From CAUPWF01 sp964369755 (GTDB lineage: Bacteria > Bacillota > Clostridia > Lachnospirales > Lachnospiraceae), in contig CAYJFY010000010.1 of NCBI GenBank assembly GCA_964369755.1, positions 4,571-68,570 on the forward strand: a DNA stretch of 64,000 nt. The letters run 5' to 3'. The notes beneath the pieces are model-generated. The model was not told the origin of the DNA. It ran no database searches and was given only the letters and a program-made list of their open reading frames with translations. The translations under genes were made by a program, and so were the position numbers. Below are positions 1 through 8,739 of the stretch, one piece after another; the first letter of the stretch is position 1; the number at the start of each line of letters is the position of its first letter.

Positions 1-578
1 GGACACAAACATGGTCCATGAGGCTCATCATAGGAAACGGTCAAGAAGAAATCTTCCCCCTTATATTCATCGATGAATTGCAGTGCACGATCGCTGCAGC
101 GGTGTGCATAGGTGAATTCTTCCGTCATGTCTGGGTCAAATGCCGTCTCACTCTTTCTTGAGCGCACCTTATCTTCATCGGATAGCTCATCTAAGTAGCA
201 CTTCATATCATACCAGTATTTTGGGTCATATCCTTCTGCTGGTTTCCCCATGCCGAAGTAATCACCTCCATCTAGATGCCACTTCCCGATGTAACCACAA
301 GAAATTCCATTGTCTGTGAGTCGTTGTCCCACCGTCTTTACATTTGCTCCTAATGCAATGGAATTTGTTACCATACCATTTGAATGCGGGAACGTCCCTG
401 TAAACATCGCCGAACGCGCCGGTCCACAAACCGGTTGGCATGTGTAGGCATTCTCATATTTAATCCCTTGCTCAGCCAACTTATCCAAATATGGTGTCTT
501 CATCTTCTCATTTCCGTAACATCCTAACATATCGCGTCTTGTGGTATCTGTCATTACTAATACAATCTGCTTCTTCAT
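1..578 (-). CDS. Sulfatase (type I, formylglycine-dependent), 3' part outside window
   Basis: N-terminal 192 residues of an arylsulfatase-family enzyme that removes sulfate esters, probably from sulfated sugars; the C-terminus lies beyond the left edge. The protein opens with a metal-binding stretch (VMTDTTRRD, about residues 8-16) and carries the Cys-type sulfatase signature C-G-P-A-R at about residues 51-55, followed by S-A-M-F-T-G. Cys51 would be converted to formylglycine; in an anaerobe this needs an anSME radical-SAM enzyme, not seen here. GKWHLDGG (near residue 98) and DEPHGP (near the cut end) are also typical. I chose the ATG at 578 because AAAGGA lies about 8 bases upstream; an in-frame ATG at 587 is too close to it. 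The adjacent oxidoreductase and divergent GH50 enzyme suggest a sulfated polysaccharide, which is inference. Confidence 0.9.
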   Translation of the reverse strand, partial: MKKQIVLVMTDTTRRDMLGCYGNEKMKTPYLDKLAEQGIKYENAYTCQPVCGPARSAMFTGTFPHSNGMVTNSIALGANVKTVGQRLTDNGISCGYIGKWHLDGGDYFGMGKPAEGYDPKYWYDMKCYLDELSDEDKVRSRKSETAFDPDMTEEFTYAHRCSDRALQFIDEYKGEDFFLTVSYDEPHGPCLC

Positions 579-592
579 TTCTTCCATTCCTT

Positions 593-660
593 TTCTATTT
601 TTTATATTGATAACCATCCCTTTATCACTATAATGTGAGAATTTATTTTCACATTATTTC
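593..660 (-). repeat. Inverted repeat plus shared post-stop motif, copy A
   Basis: A perfect 9-bp inverted repeat (ATAATGTGA and TCACATTAT, 10-base loop) overlaps the stop codon of the oxidoreductase at 649. On the minus strand it is followed by TAGTGATAAAGGGATGGTTA. The same motif, with small changes, follows the stop codons of the aconitase (copy B, about 37060-37115) and the CwlD-like amidase (copy C, about 60390-60420). There is no U-tract after the stem, so it is not a standard terminator; a small interspersed or processing element is possible. Confidence 0.6.
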
Positions 661-1638
661 CTCAGGATATTTGAATCCCCACTGTGCCCTCATTTCATCC
701 ATAATTCTCAGCACTGCTAGGGTTTCTTCATGAGGCATCTCTTCACATTGAGTCGCCCCTGCCTCTAGTGCACGAATACAAGAACGAACTTGATATTCAA
801 ATCCCGTAATCTGTTGCGGCACCTTCATCGCCTTCAACAATTCACGCGTCGTAGAATATACTTTAATCTCTGTGATGTTATTGATGTTCTCCGCTATGAT
901 ATACCCCTTCGTTCCGTAGATGATTCCATGCTGCTCTGTCGCCGCCAATGCACTGCTGTGAATCGTCGCCATTACGCCATTCTTATACTTCACTGTCGTG
1001 GCATTCTGCATATCTACTCCATATTCGTTCTTAACGCAAGTGCTTTGAATCTCTGCAATATCATAGCCCAGAAACATCGACATAAAATTCACAGGATACA
1101 CACCCACGTCCAGCAAAGCACCACCTGCTAGCTCTGGCTTTTGAATTCGCTCTACATGCGTTAGCACATAACCCAAATTTGCCGAAAGCGCTTTCACTTC
1201 TCCGATTTCGCCCTTATCTATCACCTCCTGTATCATCATTCTCGAAGGCAAATATCTCGTCCAGATTGCCTCCGCCACCAAGATATTCTTCGCCTTGGCA
1301 ATCTCAAAAATTTCTTTTGCCTGCTTCTCATTAATAGTAAATGACTTCTCACACAAGATTGGCTTGTTGCACTCCAAAGTCAACTTCATATGCTCATAAT
1401 GATGAGAATGCGGTGTTGCAATATACACAAGATCAACTTCCTCATCCCTCAGCAATTCTTCATAACTTCCATAGGCCTTCATCACGCCGTACTGTTTTGC
1501 AAATTCCTCTGCCTTCTCAAGTCCTCTTGATGCAATTGCATAACAACATGCATCTTCCATCTCAGCCAATGTCTTCGCCATAACACCTGCGATGATACCA
1601 GCCCCAATAATTCCAACTCTACAGATTTTTTTATCCAT
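649..1638 (-). CDS. Gfo/Idh/MocA-family NAD(P)-dependent oxidoreductase
   Basis: A 329-residue cytosolic oxidoreductase of the Gfo/Idh/MocA family, whose members oxidise or reduce sugars and related polyols with NAD(P). The N-terminal Rossmann fold has G-I-I-G-A-G at about residues 9-14. The family's substrate-side motif appears as C-E-K-S-F (around residue 96, where E-K-P is usual) and D-V-G-V-Y-P near residue 178. Length is normal. AGGAGG precedes the ATG at 1638, and a TTTGCA-N17-TATAAT promoter lies upstream. It is read in the same direction as the sulfatase, 60 bases away, so the two probably form an operon. The substrate cannot be told from sequence; a role in processing sugars released by the neighbouring GH50 enzyme is inference. 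Confidence 0.88.
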   Translation of the reverse strand: MDKKICRVGIIGAGIIAGVMAKTLAEMEDACCYAIASRGLEKAEEFAKQYGVMKAYGSYEELLRDEEVDLVYIATPHSHHYEHMKLTLECNKPILCEKSFTINEKQAKEIFEIAKAKNILVAEAIWTRYLPSRMMIQEVIDKGEIGEVKALSANLGYVLTHVERIQKPELAGGALLDVGVYPVNFMSMFLGYDIAEIQSTCVKNEYGVDMQNATTVKYKNGVMATIHSSALAATEQHGIIYGTKGYIIAENINNITEIKVYSTTRELLKAMKVPQQITGFEYQVRSCIRALEAGATQCEEMPHEETLAVLRIMDEMRAQWGFKYPEEIM

Positions 1639-1674
1639 ATCCTCTTCCTCCTAATCTACCTATCACTTATCTTG

Positions 1675-1703
1675 ATTATACACATTTATAAGCATATTGC
1701 AAA
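1675..1703 (-). promoter_or_regulatory. Predicted sigma-A promoter of the oxidoreductase-sulfatase operon
   Basis: Minus strand: -35 TTTGCA (1703-1698), 17-base spacer, -10 TATAAT (1680-1675), about 35 bases before the ATG at 1638. It lies in the 220-base gap between divergent genes. Confidence 0.6.
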
Positions 1704-1858
1704 CAAAGTTTACTCCCTTCCTTTTTTCCATGTTTTTCTAGTTGATATTCCATATATGTTTTTTCTGTGACTTGATATTATGAGAAATAAACTGCCAAGA
1801 AAGGAGACAAGTGGATTTGGCAATACAAAAAAAAATTTATTTAAGCGAGGAGAAAGTA

Positions 1859-4800
1859 ATGAGAAAAAGTAGTATAATGAAAAAAATGACTTCTATATTA
1901 TTATGCAGCATCATGACAGCTGGAACCTTCTTTAGCCTACCTCTAACGGCCGAGGCGGCAACAGTCGATTTTAAGCCAATTACATTTAATGAAGACGAGT
2001 CACATTATGTTCTAGAAGGTAGTGACGCTTCTGCTGGAGAAGTAACCCATACAATTGAAGATGGCGCCTTAACCACCACATATGCAGCCGGTAATTGGCC
2101 TGGTCTAATGATACGCCCCGCTGCTGAGGATGGCACTTGGGATTTCAGCAATAGCAAAAACGTGTTGTCCGTAGATGTGGAGAACACCACAAGCCAATCA
2201 CAGGCTCTGTATTTCAAGTATGATACAATTGATGTAAATGGAAAAGGTCGTATCTTCCGTGCTAGCATTCCTGCTAATTCAACATCCACTGTGTATATTC
2301 TAGATAGTGCTGGTAGCGCTGACATGGCTCTCGGAATGCAGACTCTTCCTCCACTAAACGGCGGACAAGGCTTAGTCGCTGGAGAAGCATGGACCGAAAG
2401 TGCGGCATATGATCCATCACAAGTTACCCAGATTACATTCTGGATGATGGGCAATACCTCTGATGCTACTTTTGTATTCGACAACATCGAATTAGTAGCA
2501 AACCCTTATACAAATCCCGAATCCACTTATGCTGATTTACTCGATCAATTCGGACAATACACCGCATCTACTTGGGGTAACAAAATTGATAGTGAAGAAG
2601 AATTGCTAGCCTCTGCTGCGGAGCAAGATGCAGAATTAGATACCATGTTAACAGAGAACGAAACAATGTTTGCAGACCGCACTATCTATGGTGGTTGGAT
2701 GAATGAAGATTTAAAGCAAGAAGCTACAGGTCACTTTTATCCTACCAAAATCAACAATCAATGGACACTAATCGATCCACTTGGATACCCTTATTTCTCT
2801 ACTGGTGTTGATATTATGCGAACTCCAGATATGATGACTTGGGTTTCTGGAAGAGAATACATGTTCCAAGATATTCCTTCCAAAGATGGCGATCTTGGAG
2901 ACCACTATTCTGAGATTGGATATACGATCAACCCACCTGCAAACCTTTCCGAAGGAGATGGATTTAATTTCTACACAGCTAACTTGGAAAGAATGTATGG
3001 CGATGATTGGTTGACCAACTGGGTTGATAATGCTATGAAGCGTTTTGATGCATGGGGAATGACTTCTCTCGGATGCTGGGCAGACCCAGACCTCTTCTAT
3101 GGACAAGGTGAAGCGAACGGAATTCCTTATGTAGCTCATGCATGGTCTCACGAAGGTGGATCATACAAAAATATCTCAACCCCTTCACACTCAATCGCTG
3201 ACCCATTTGATCCAGCTTTCAAAACTGCAATCTATGCTGCAATCGAAAAGTCTTCTATCGCAGTCGGTGACGATGAGTGGTGTATGGGAATCTACGTTGA
3301 CAACGAAATCGGTTGGGGGAATGCAAAAACAGGTACTCAACACTATGAAGTTGTTGAAACAGTACTAAAAGATACTGCTGATAACAATTATTCAAAAACC
3401 CATATTGTTGATTTAATGGAATCTCAATACGGAGACATCTCAGCACTTAATGCTGCTTGGGGGACAACATTTGCAAGTTGGGAAAGTTTAAATTCGACTG
3501 CAATCGACTCTACCGCTGGTATCCCTAAGGAAGATTTGTCAAGTATGTTATCTTTAATTGCTGATAAATACTATGCAACTGTTTCAGCAGCAGTAGATAC
3601 TTATATGCCTAACACTTTATATTTAGGTTCACGTATTGCTGAGTGGGGAACAAGCGAAGAAATCGTTGACGCCTGTGTTCAATACGTAGATGTATTAAGC
3701 TTCAACTGCTATAAGACAGACGTAACACAAGACTTCATGGATATGGAGCGTTACGACATGCCAATGATTATCGGAGAATTCCACTTCAACTCAACAGAGA
3801 GTGGCTTCTTTGCTCCTGGTCTAGTTCCAGTAGCGAACAATGCCGCGAGAGGAGATGCATATGAAGCATATGCTGAATCAGCTCTATTGAATGGAAACTT
3901 CGTAGGAATCCACTGGTTCCAATACTATGATCAACCTGTTCTTGGGAGAGCGTGGGACGGAGAAAACACAAATGCAGGTTTTGTAGATGTAACTGACCAA
4001 CCATATGATGATTTAGTTAATTCAGCCCGAACAATCAACGCTACCATGTACGAAACAAAGTTCAACCAAGTCGTTGCTTCTGACATTGTGTTTGCATCAG
4101 AATCAATTGAACTTACCGCAGACAACCTAACAGCATCTGTAGGTGCTAGTGTTGTTCCTGCCGATGCAACAAACCAAACCCTACTCTATACTTCTAGCGC
4201 TCCAAGCATTGTAGAAGTAGATGCTGCTGGTATGTTAACAGCAAAAGGCGAGGGTAGTGCTACAATTATTGTAAAATCAGAAGGTAACAAAGAACTAATA
4301 AAAACAATTACTGTAACCGTATCTGGCGTAAACACACCAGCTGTACAACCTACATTCCCAGGATTCCAATTCGACACTATGGATGGGGTAGTAGTTACGG
4401 GAACAGCTGCTACCTCCGAGTTAGTGCCAGAAGGTATCAAGATGACTATGACTGCGAACAGTGGTGGTTGGGGCAATTTGACCAAGCTACAATTAGATGC
4501 AGCTGAATCATGGACACTTGGAGATGCAAAAGAGTTGAAAACCACTCTAACGAATCCAAACAACTTTGATATTCAAGTACGTATCAACATACAGGATGTA
4601 GATTCGGTAAGCGCTAGTACTCAGCGTACTTTATTCTACAACCTCCCAGCTAATTCATCAAAAGCGATTACCATAGATGCTGAGAAGTTCGGAGAACCTG
4701 GTATAAGCAATGACAACTGGAATGGTGATGGACATTATGGCCCAGGCTTGGATACAAACACATTGAAATCCATCCACTTCTATCTTCCAGAAGGCGATGC

Positions 4801-5770
4801 AAATGTAATGGGTAGCATTGAAAGTGCTTCATTCATTGTAGGACCACTCACTGCAACTGCTCCAGAGCAAGAAGATATGGTAAACTTATATGATGTAAGC
4901 ATTGAAGATGGCCATGCCGTATCATTTGATGGAACCGGAAGTTATGAGGCTGGAGTCGAAGTAACTGTAAATGCCGGAAGCAAAGATGGATACAACTTTA
5001 CTGGATGGGAAGTTCTAAGCGGAACAATCGCTTTAGACAATAAGATGGGTGCTCAGACTACATTCATTATGCCAGCTGAACATGTGCAGTTAAAAGCAAC
5101 TTGGTCGAAAATCAAAGACCCTGTCATCCCAGAAGACCCCGATGATGGTGTTACACCAGACACACCACAACCAGATACTAGCATCACTGTCACAGACAAT
5201 GAAACCGGCATCGTAATCGAAGCTCCAAGCAGTGTAATCCCAAAAGGTACAAAAATACAAGTATCGGATGCAACAGACTCTGCTAGTACCTCTGTACTAA
5301 ACACTCTCGCCGAAGACTTCGCCGATTACATACTCTATGATATTAGTTTGTTCTATGACGGAGAATCTATCCAACCAAATGGAATGGTAACCGTGAAATT
5401 ACCAGTTGGAAATTTAGACACAAGCAAGAAGTTAGCTGTAGTATATGTTACAGATAGCGGTGAGACTATGGTGATGGGCGGTTCATTGGAGGGTGACTAC
5501 TATGTATTCCAGACAGACCATTTTAGTTACTACGCATTAGGAACCATAACAGAATCTACACCGAATGTAACTGTACCAGATAGCAACACTGGCACAACAA
5601 CACCAGATAGCAACACTGGCGCAACAACACCACAGGATGTTCCATCCAATGTTGGCACCTCACCAAAAACTGGTGACAATTCCAACATCGCCCTATGGTG
5701 TTCACTCCTAGTCGTAACCTTTTTTTGTTTCACTTGGGTTGGCTACAGAAAATTCGTTTCAAAAAAATAA
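1859..5770 (+). CDS. Secreted, sortase-anchored GH50-family (beta-agarase-like) glycoside hydrolase
   Basis: 1303 residues, exported and wall-anchored. Order: signal peptide (1 to about 33, ending A-E-A-A); carbohydrate-binding-like domain (about 35-215); (beta/alpha)8 catalytic domain (about 270-730); bacterial Ig-like domain (about 740-825); second beta-sandwich domain (about 835-1000); repeat-type and ZU5-like domains; two TTP-DSNTG repeats; sortase motif S-P-K-T-G at 1268-1272, a hydrophobic stretch and a basic tail. The motif D-N-E-I-G-W holds the likely acid/base Glu483, and I-G-E-F-H-F holds the likely nucleophile Glu640; the following H-W-F-Q-Y and G-E-N...G-F-V-D resemble GH50. Known GH50 enzymes are mostly exo-beta-agarases, but substrate here is unproven. 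The ATG at 1859 has GAGGAG 6 bases upstream and starts the signal peptide; an in-frame GTG at 1811 also has AAGGAG but would add 16 charged residues. Confidence 0.85.
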   Translation: MRKSSIMKKMTSILLCSIMTAGTFFSLPLTAEAATVDFKPITFNEDESHYVLEGSDASAGEVTHTIEDGALTTTYAAGNWPGLMIRPAAEDGTWDFSNSKNVLSVDVENTTSQSQALYFKYDTIDVNGKGRIFRASIPANSTSTVYILDSAGSADMALGMQTLPPLNGGQGLVAGEAWTESAAYDPSQVTQITFWMMGNTSDATFVFDNIELVANPYTNPESTYADLLDQFGQYTASTWGNKIDSEEELLASAAEQDAELDTMLTENETMFADRTIYGGWMNEDLKQEATGHFYPTKINNQWTLIDPLGYPYFSTGVDIMRTPDMMTWVSGREYMFQDIPSKDGDLGDHYSEIGYTINPPANLSEGDGFNFYTANLERMYGDDWLTNWVDNAMKRFDAWGMTSLGCWADPDLFYGQGEANGIPYVAHAWSHEGGSYKNISTPSHSIADPFDPAFKTAIYAAIEKSSIAVGDDEWCMGIYVDNEIGWGNAKTGTQHYEVVETVLKDTADNNYSKTHIVDLMESQYGDISALNAAWGTTFASWESLNSTAIDSTAGIPKEDLSSMLSLIADKYYATVSAAVDTYMPNTLYLGSRIAEWGTSEEIVDACVQYVDVLSFNCYKTDVTQDFMDMERYDMPMIIGEFHFNSTESGFFAPGLVPVANNAARGDAYEAYAESALLNGNFVGIHWFQYYDQPVLGRAWDGENTNAGFVDVTDQPYDDLVNSARTINATMYETKFNQVVASDIVFASESIELTADNLTASVGASVVPADATNQTLLYTSSAPSIVEVDAAGMLTAKGEGSATIIVKSEGNKELIKTITVTVSGVNTPAVQPTFPGFQFDTMDGVVVTGTAATSELVPEGIKMTMTANSGGWGNLTKLQLDAAESWTLGDAKELKTTLTNPNNFDIQVRINIQDVDSVSASTQRTLFYNLPANSSKAITIDAEKFGEPGISNDNWNGDGHYGPGLDTNTLKSIHFYLPEGDANVMGSIESASFIVGPLTATAPEQEDMVNLYDVSIEDGHAVSFDGTGSYEAGVEVTVNAGSKDGYNFTGWEVLSGTIALDNKMGAQTTFIMPAEHVQLKATWSKIKDPVIPEDPDDGVTPDTPQPDTSITVTDNETGIVIEAPSSVIPKGTKIQVSDATDSASTSVLNTLAEDFADYILYDISLFYDGESIQPNGMVTVKLPVGNLDTSKKLAVVYVTDSGETMVMGGSLEGDYYVFQTDHFSYYALGTITESTPNVTVPDSNTGTTTPDSNTGATTPQDVPSNVGTSPKTGDNSNIALWCSLLVVTFFCFTWVGYRKFVSKK
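5575..5634 (+). repeat. Tandem 27-bp repeat in the GH50 linker
   Basis: Two nearly identical 27-bp units encode P-D-S-N-T-G-(T/A)-T-T just before the sortase motif. This is a typical flexible wall-spanning linker. Confidence 0.7.
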
Positions 5771-5780
5771 AATCTAGTCG

Positions 5781-5822
5781 TTTTACCCCCTATGCTATAT
5801 TTATAGTTAATAGGGGGTTTTG
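5781..5822 (+). terminator. Rho-independent terminator after the GH50 gene
   Basis: Stem ACCCCCTAT (5785-5793) pairs with ATAGGGGGT (5810-5818), with a 16-base loop and TTTTGT after it. It begins about 15 bases past the stop codon and separates the GH50 gene from the antiporter operon. Confidence 0.85.
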
Positions 5823-5842
5823 TAATTCCACTATTTATTTTT

Positions 5843-5872
5843 TTGAATTTATAGTGTACAATACTTTATAGT
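5843..5872 (+). promoter_or_regulatory. Predicted promoter of the antiporter operon
   Basis: TTGAAT (5843-5848), 18-base spacer, TATAGT (5867-5872), about 40 bases before the first ATG at 5913. It is the only plausible promoter between the GH50 terminator and the operon. Confidence 0.5.
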
Positions 5873-5912
5873 ATGCAAGTGTGCGTATATTAATAGGAAA
5901 GAGGACAAACAA

Positions 5913-6380
5913 ATGTACATACTTTTTTTTCTGTTATGGATAGCCTTTAACGGTCGAATCACTCTAGAAATCATCATATTGGGACTCATAACGTCTACGG
6001 CCATGTATGGATTCATCTGCAAATTCATGGACTATAGTCCCAAGAAAGACTTCGCAATTCTAAAAAAATCCGGTTTGATTATTGAATATGCCTGTATTTT
6101 AATCTGGGAAATCATCAAGGCAAATATTGCCACATTGAAGATGATTCTCTCATCGCGCTATATCATCGAACCGACCATCGTGCACTTTCAAACCAATTTA
6201 AAAACGAATATGGCTCGGGTTGTTCTTGCCAATTCCATCACATTAACACCAGGAACGATCACCGTTTCTCTGGAAGAAGAAATTTTTACCGTTCACTGTC
6301 TGGACAAAGACTTTAGCGACGGATTAGATGATAGTGTTTTTGTAAGAATGCTTGAAAAAATCGAGAAAATGGAGGATTAG
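5913..6380 (+). CDS. mnhE: Na+/H+ antiporter subunit E (MrpE/MnhE, MbhA-like)
   Basis: 155 residues. First subunit of an Mrp-type multisubunit cation/proton antiporter in the cytoplasmic membrane. It has hydrophobic N-terminal helices (about residues 1-35 and 45-70) and a soluble C-terminal part with A-N-S-I-T-L-T-P-G-T-I-T-V, the hallmark of MrpE. The length matches the family (about 160). It opens an operon of eleven genes spaced by 30 bases or less, in the order E-F-G-DUF4040-B-C-antiporters. This is the MbhA-to-MbhH order of archaeal membrane-bound hydrogenase rather than the mrpABCDEFG order of Bacillus. Confidence 0.9.
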   Translation: MYILFFLLWIAFNGRITLEIIILGLITSTAMYGFICKFMDYSPKKDFAILKKSGLIIEYACILIWEIIKANIATLKMILSSRYIIEPTIVHFQTNLKTNMARVVLANSITLTPGTITVSLEEEIFTVHCLDKDFSDGLDDSVFVRMLEKIEKMED

Positions 6381-6382
6381 AC

Positions 6383-6730
6383 GTGGTACCTAGTGCAAAT
6401 ATAACAATACTGGAATCGGCTTATCGGGTCGTGTTAATCGGAACATTAATCTTCCTTTCCCTCATGTTACTACTCTGCCTAATCAGAGCAATCAAGGGAC
6501 CTCAAATCGCGGATCGCATCCTTGCTGTCAATATGATGAGTACTATGGTGCTGGTCATGATTGCGGTGCTTGCCTTATTGTTAGAAGAGGCTTATCTCGT
6601 AGACATCTGTATCATATATGCAATGATTAACTTCCTCGCCGTCGTTGTTCTAACGAAGGTATTTATGGGAATTCATAAGGAACGACAATTAAAAGAACTG
6701 GAAGGGGATGGAGACAATGGAAATTCTTGA
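6383..6730 (+). CDS. mnhF: Na+/H+ antiporter subunit F (MrpF/MnhF, MbhB-like)
   Basis: 115 residues with three predicted membrane helices. The segment G-P-Q-I-A-D-R-I-L-A after the first helix is the conserved MrpF motif. It starts at a GTG (6383), 7 bases after GGAGG and 2 bases after the mnhE stop, so translation is probably coupled. The 3' end overlaps the next gene slightly. The protein is a small structural subunit of the membrane arm. Confidence 0.88.
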   Translation: MVPSANITILESAYRVVLIGTLIFLSLMLLLCLIRAIKGPQIADRILAVNMMSTMVLVMIAVLALLLEEAYLVDICIIYAMINFLAVVVLTKVFMGIHKERQLKELEGDGDNGNS

Positions 6731-7127
6731 ATGGATAAGATTTGCAATTGGGACAATTATTTTGCTAATCGGTTTAGCCACATTTATCTTGGAAGTCTTT
6801 GGGGTCTATCGGTTTGATTTCTCCTTGAACCGCATGCATGCCGCTGCAATTGGAGACACACTTGGAATTGGAATCTGCCTACTTGGGCTGATGATCTTTA
6901 GCGGCTTATCATTTACAACTTTAAAGTTATTGCTAGTAATCTTGTTTTTGTGGCTTGCTTCCCCTGTATCCTCACATCTAATCGCTCGATTTGAGGTGGA
7001 GGCAAATGATTATATCGAGAAACATTGCGCCATCATAAATGAAGATTTGGATCCTAGTCCCAAGAAAAAAGTGGCATTAACTACAGACACAACTAGGGAA
7101 ATAGATTCGAAGGGAGAAGAGGTATAA
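6717..7127 (+). CDS. mnhG: Na+/H+ antiporter subunit G (MrpG/MnhG, MbhC-like)
   Basis: 136 residues with three predicted helices. V-Y-R-F...L-N-R-M-H-A-A-A...D-T-L-G-I-G is the conserved MrpG core. I chose the ATG at 6717, 9 bases after AAGGGG; an ATG at 6708 directly abuts that site. The last 40 or so residues are polar and cytosolic, slightly longer than usual. The start lies inside the end of mnhF, so the genes are translationally coupled. Confidence 0.88.
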   Translation: MEILEWIRFAIGTIILLIGLATFILEVFGVYRFDFSLNRMHAAAIGDTLGIGICLLGLMIFSGLSFTTLKLLLVILFLWLASPVSSHLIARFEVEANDYIEKHCAIINEDLDPSPKKKVALTTDTTREIDSKGEEV

Positions 7128-7129
7128 TT

Positions 7130-7384
7130 ATGCAGGTATTTAACTATATTTTATTGACATTCTTAGTCATTTGTGCGATTTCAGTGAGCTTCTCTAAGAA
7201 TCTATTGAACTCTATCTTGATTTTTATGTCCTATAGTTTAATCATGTCCCTTGTGTGGATTATGTTGGAATCTCCCGACTTAGCCATTACCGAAGCAGCG
7301 GTAGGGGCTGGGGTTACTAGTGTACTCTTCTTCGTTACCTTGAAGAAGATTCATGCCATGAAGGGAGATGAAGAGAATGAGTAA
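7130..7384 (+). CDS. DUF4040 / MbhD-like subunit (equivalent to part of the MrpA C-terminus)
   Basis: 84 residues with three predicted helices. L-E-S-P-D-L-A-I-T-E-A-A-V-G-A-G is the signature of the MbhD/DUF4040 family, which in Bacillus-type antiporters is fused into the C-terminal part of MrpA. Its presence as a separate gene puts this operon with MBH- and MBX-like layouts. The acidic residues in the signature are thought to lie on the ion path in related complexes. It overlaps the next gene by 8 bases. Confidence 0.85.
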   Translation: MQVFNYILLTFLVICAISVSFSKNLLNSILIFMSYSLIMSLVWIMLESPDLAITEAAVGAGVTSVLFFVTLKKIHAMKGDEENE

Positions 7385-8360
7385 ACTAAGACCAGACTCA
7401 GAATATAAGAAAACAAAATCCTTTCACTTCTTCAAATGGTTAGATGGAGAGAAGGATCCTTATCTAGATCATGTGGAGATGCAGGTTCAGCATGTGCATG
7501 AGGTAGAAGAAAAAACGATTCATGAACGGATGCATGAGCGCCAGATGTTATATGAAAAAATCTATGATGTGAGCCACAACAAAGAATTGCGTGCATTCAA
7601 CACATTATACAAGGTTTTATCACTTTTGTTCTGTGCGGTCCTGATTACCGTCCTTCTCATCACGGTTTCTTTCCTACCTCCAACAGGTAACGCTAGCAAC
7701 CCCGATAATAATGAAGTATCACAACGCTATATCGAGCAAGGAATGGCAGATACTGGTGCGGTCAACATCGTTACCGGAATGATTTTGGATTATCGCGCCT
7801 TTGACACCTTTGGGGAATCAAATGTGCTCTTTATCTCCACGATCACGGTGTTTATTCTGCTTCGCTTAGACAAGAAGAAAAATCCGGATCAAGAAGCCCT
7901 CACAATCGAAGAGGCTGAAGCCAATGATCGTGTCTACGAACCGAAGAACGACAAGATTTTGCAACGTGTTGCCTTGCTTTTAGTTCCTATTATTATGATC
8001 TTTGGAATCTATGTCATACTAAACGGGCATCTCTCGCCTGGTGGTGGTTTCTCTGGGGGAGCCATCATCGGTGCTGGATTGATTCTATATTTGAATGCCT
8101 TCGGCTTTGATAAGACCGAGAAGTTTTTCACCGCCAAAGTATATAAATGGGTTTGTTTTGGTGCGCTATCTTTCTATGCCTTGGCCAAGAGTTATTCTTT
8201 CTTCACTGGTGCCAACCATATTGAAAGTCATATTCCACTTGGAACTCCTGGTGATATCCTAAGCAGCGGATTGATCTTGCCCTTGAATATCTGTGTAGGA
8301 CTTGTCGTTGCATGTACCATGTATGCCTTCTATGCCATGTTTAGAAAAGGGGGATTTTAA
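7377..8360 (+). CDS. mnhB: Fused MbhE-like and MrpB (MnhB)-like antiporter subunit
   Basis: 327 residues. The first 75 or so are charged and cytosolic. A helix follows (about 80-100), then an MbhE-like segment (T-G-A-V-N-I-V-T-G-M-I-L-D-Y-R-A-F-D-T, about 120-165), then an MrpB domain from about 200 with G-H-L-S-P-G-G-G-F-S-G-G-A-I. MbhE and MbhF are separate genes in archaeal MBH; here they are one protein. The ATG at 7377 overlaps the DUF4040 stop (ATGAGTAA) and sits 9 bases after GGGAG; an ATG at 7368 abuts that site. The long charged N-terminus is unusual for the family. Confidence 0.85.
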   Translation: MSKLRPDSEYKKTKSFHFFKWLDGEKDPYLDHVEMQVQHVHEVEEKTIHERMHERQMLYEKIYDVSHNKELRAFNTLYKVLSLLFCAVLITVLLITVSFLPPTGNASNPDNNEVSQRYIEQGMADTGAVNIVTGMILDYRAFDTFGESNVLFISTITVFILLRLDKKKNPDQEALTIEEAEANDRVYEPKNDKILQRVALLLVPIIMIFGIYVILNGHLSPGGGFSGGAIIGAGLILYLNAFGFDKTEKFFTAKVYKWVCFGALSFYALAKSYSFFTGANHIESHIPLGTPGDILSSGLILPLNICVGLVVACTMYAFYAMFRKGGF

Positions 8361-8361
8361 T

Positions 8362-8739
8362 ATGTTCGGACCTCATTTATGGACAAACTATGGGGAAGCA
8401 GTTGCCGTAATCTTGTTCGGCATCGGATTCTCAAACCTGCTATTGCAGAAAAATTTAATCAAGAAAATCATCGGTCTGAATATCATGGACACTGCCGTAT
8501 ACCTATTTCTCGCAGAGAAGGGCTATATCACTGGGCGTGTCGCGCCGATTATTGTAGACGGAGTCACAAGTGCAGAAGCCTACATCAACCCCGTACCTAG
8601 TGGATTGGTTTTGACCGGAATCGTTGTATCCGTATCCGTAACTGCCTTGATGCTCGCCTTGACCATTCGACTCTATCGTCGTTACCACACGCTAGATTTG
8701 GATGAGATATCAACCATGTTGAAAAAGGAGGGGCGCTAG
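8362..8739 (+). CDS. mnhC: Na+/H+ antiporter subunit C (MrpC/MnhC, NuoK-like)
   Basis: 125 residues with three predicted helices, homologous to NuoK of complex I. G-L-N-I-M-D-T-A-V-Y-L-F in helix two and D-P-V-P-like N-P-V-P-S-G-L-V-L-T-G-I-V-V in helix three are MrpC hallmarks. The ATG at 8362 follows AAAAGGGGGA by about 7 bases. A longer frame opens at 8302 inside the previous gene, but it lacks a ribosome binding site. The stop codon abuts the next start. Confidence 0.9.
   Translation: MFGPHLWTNYGEAVAVILFGIGFSNLLLQKNLIKKIIGLNIMDTAVYLFLAEKGYITGRVAPIIVDGVTSAEAYINPVPSGLVLTGIVVSVSVTALMLALTIRLYRRYHTLDLDEISTMLKKEGR

Noticed and set aside
1811..1858. GTG start at 1811 for the GH50 protein
   Set aside because: It has an AAGGAG site, but adds 16 residues before a complete signal peptide. 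The ATG at 1859 has its own site. A very short upstream initiation event cannot be excluded.
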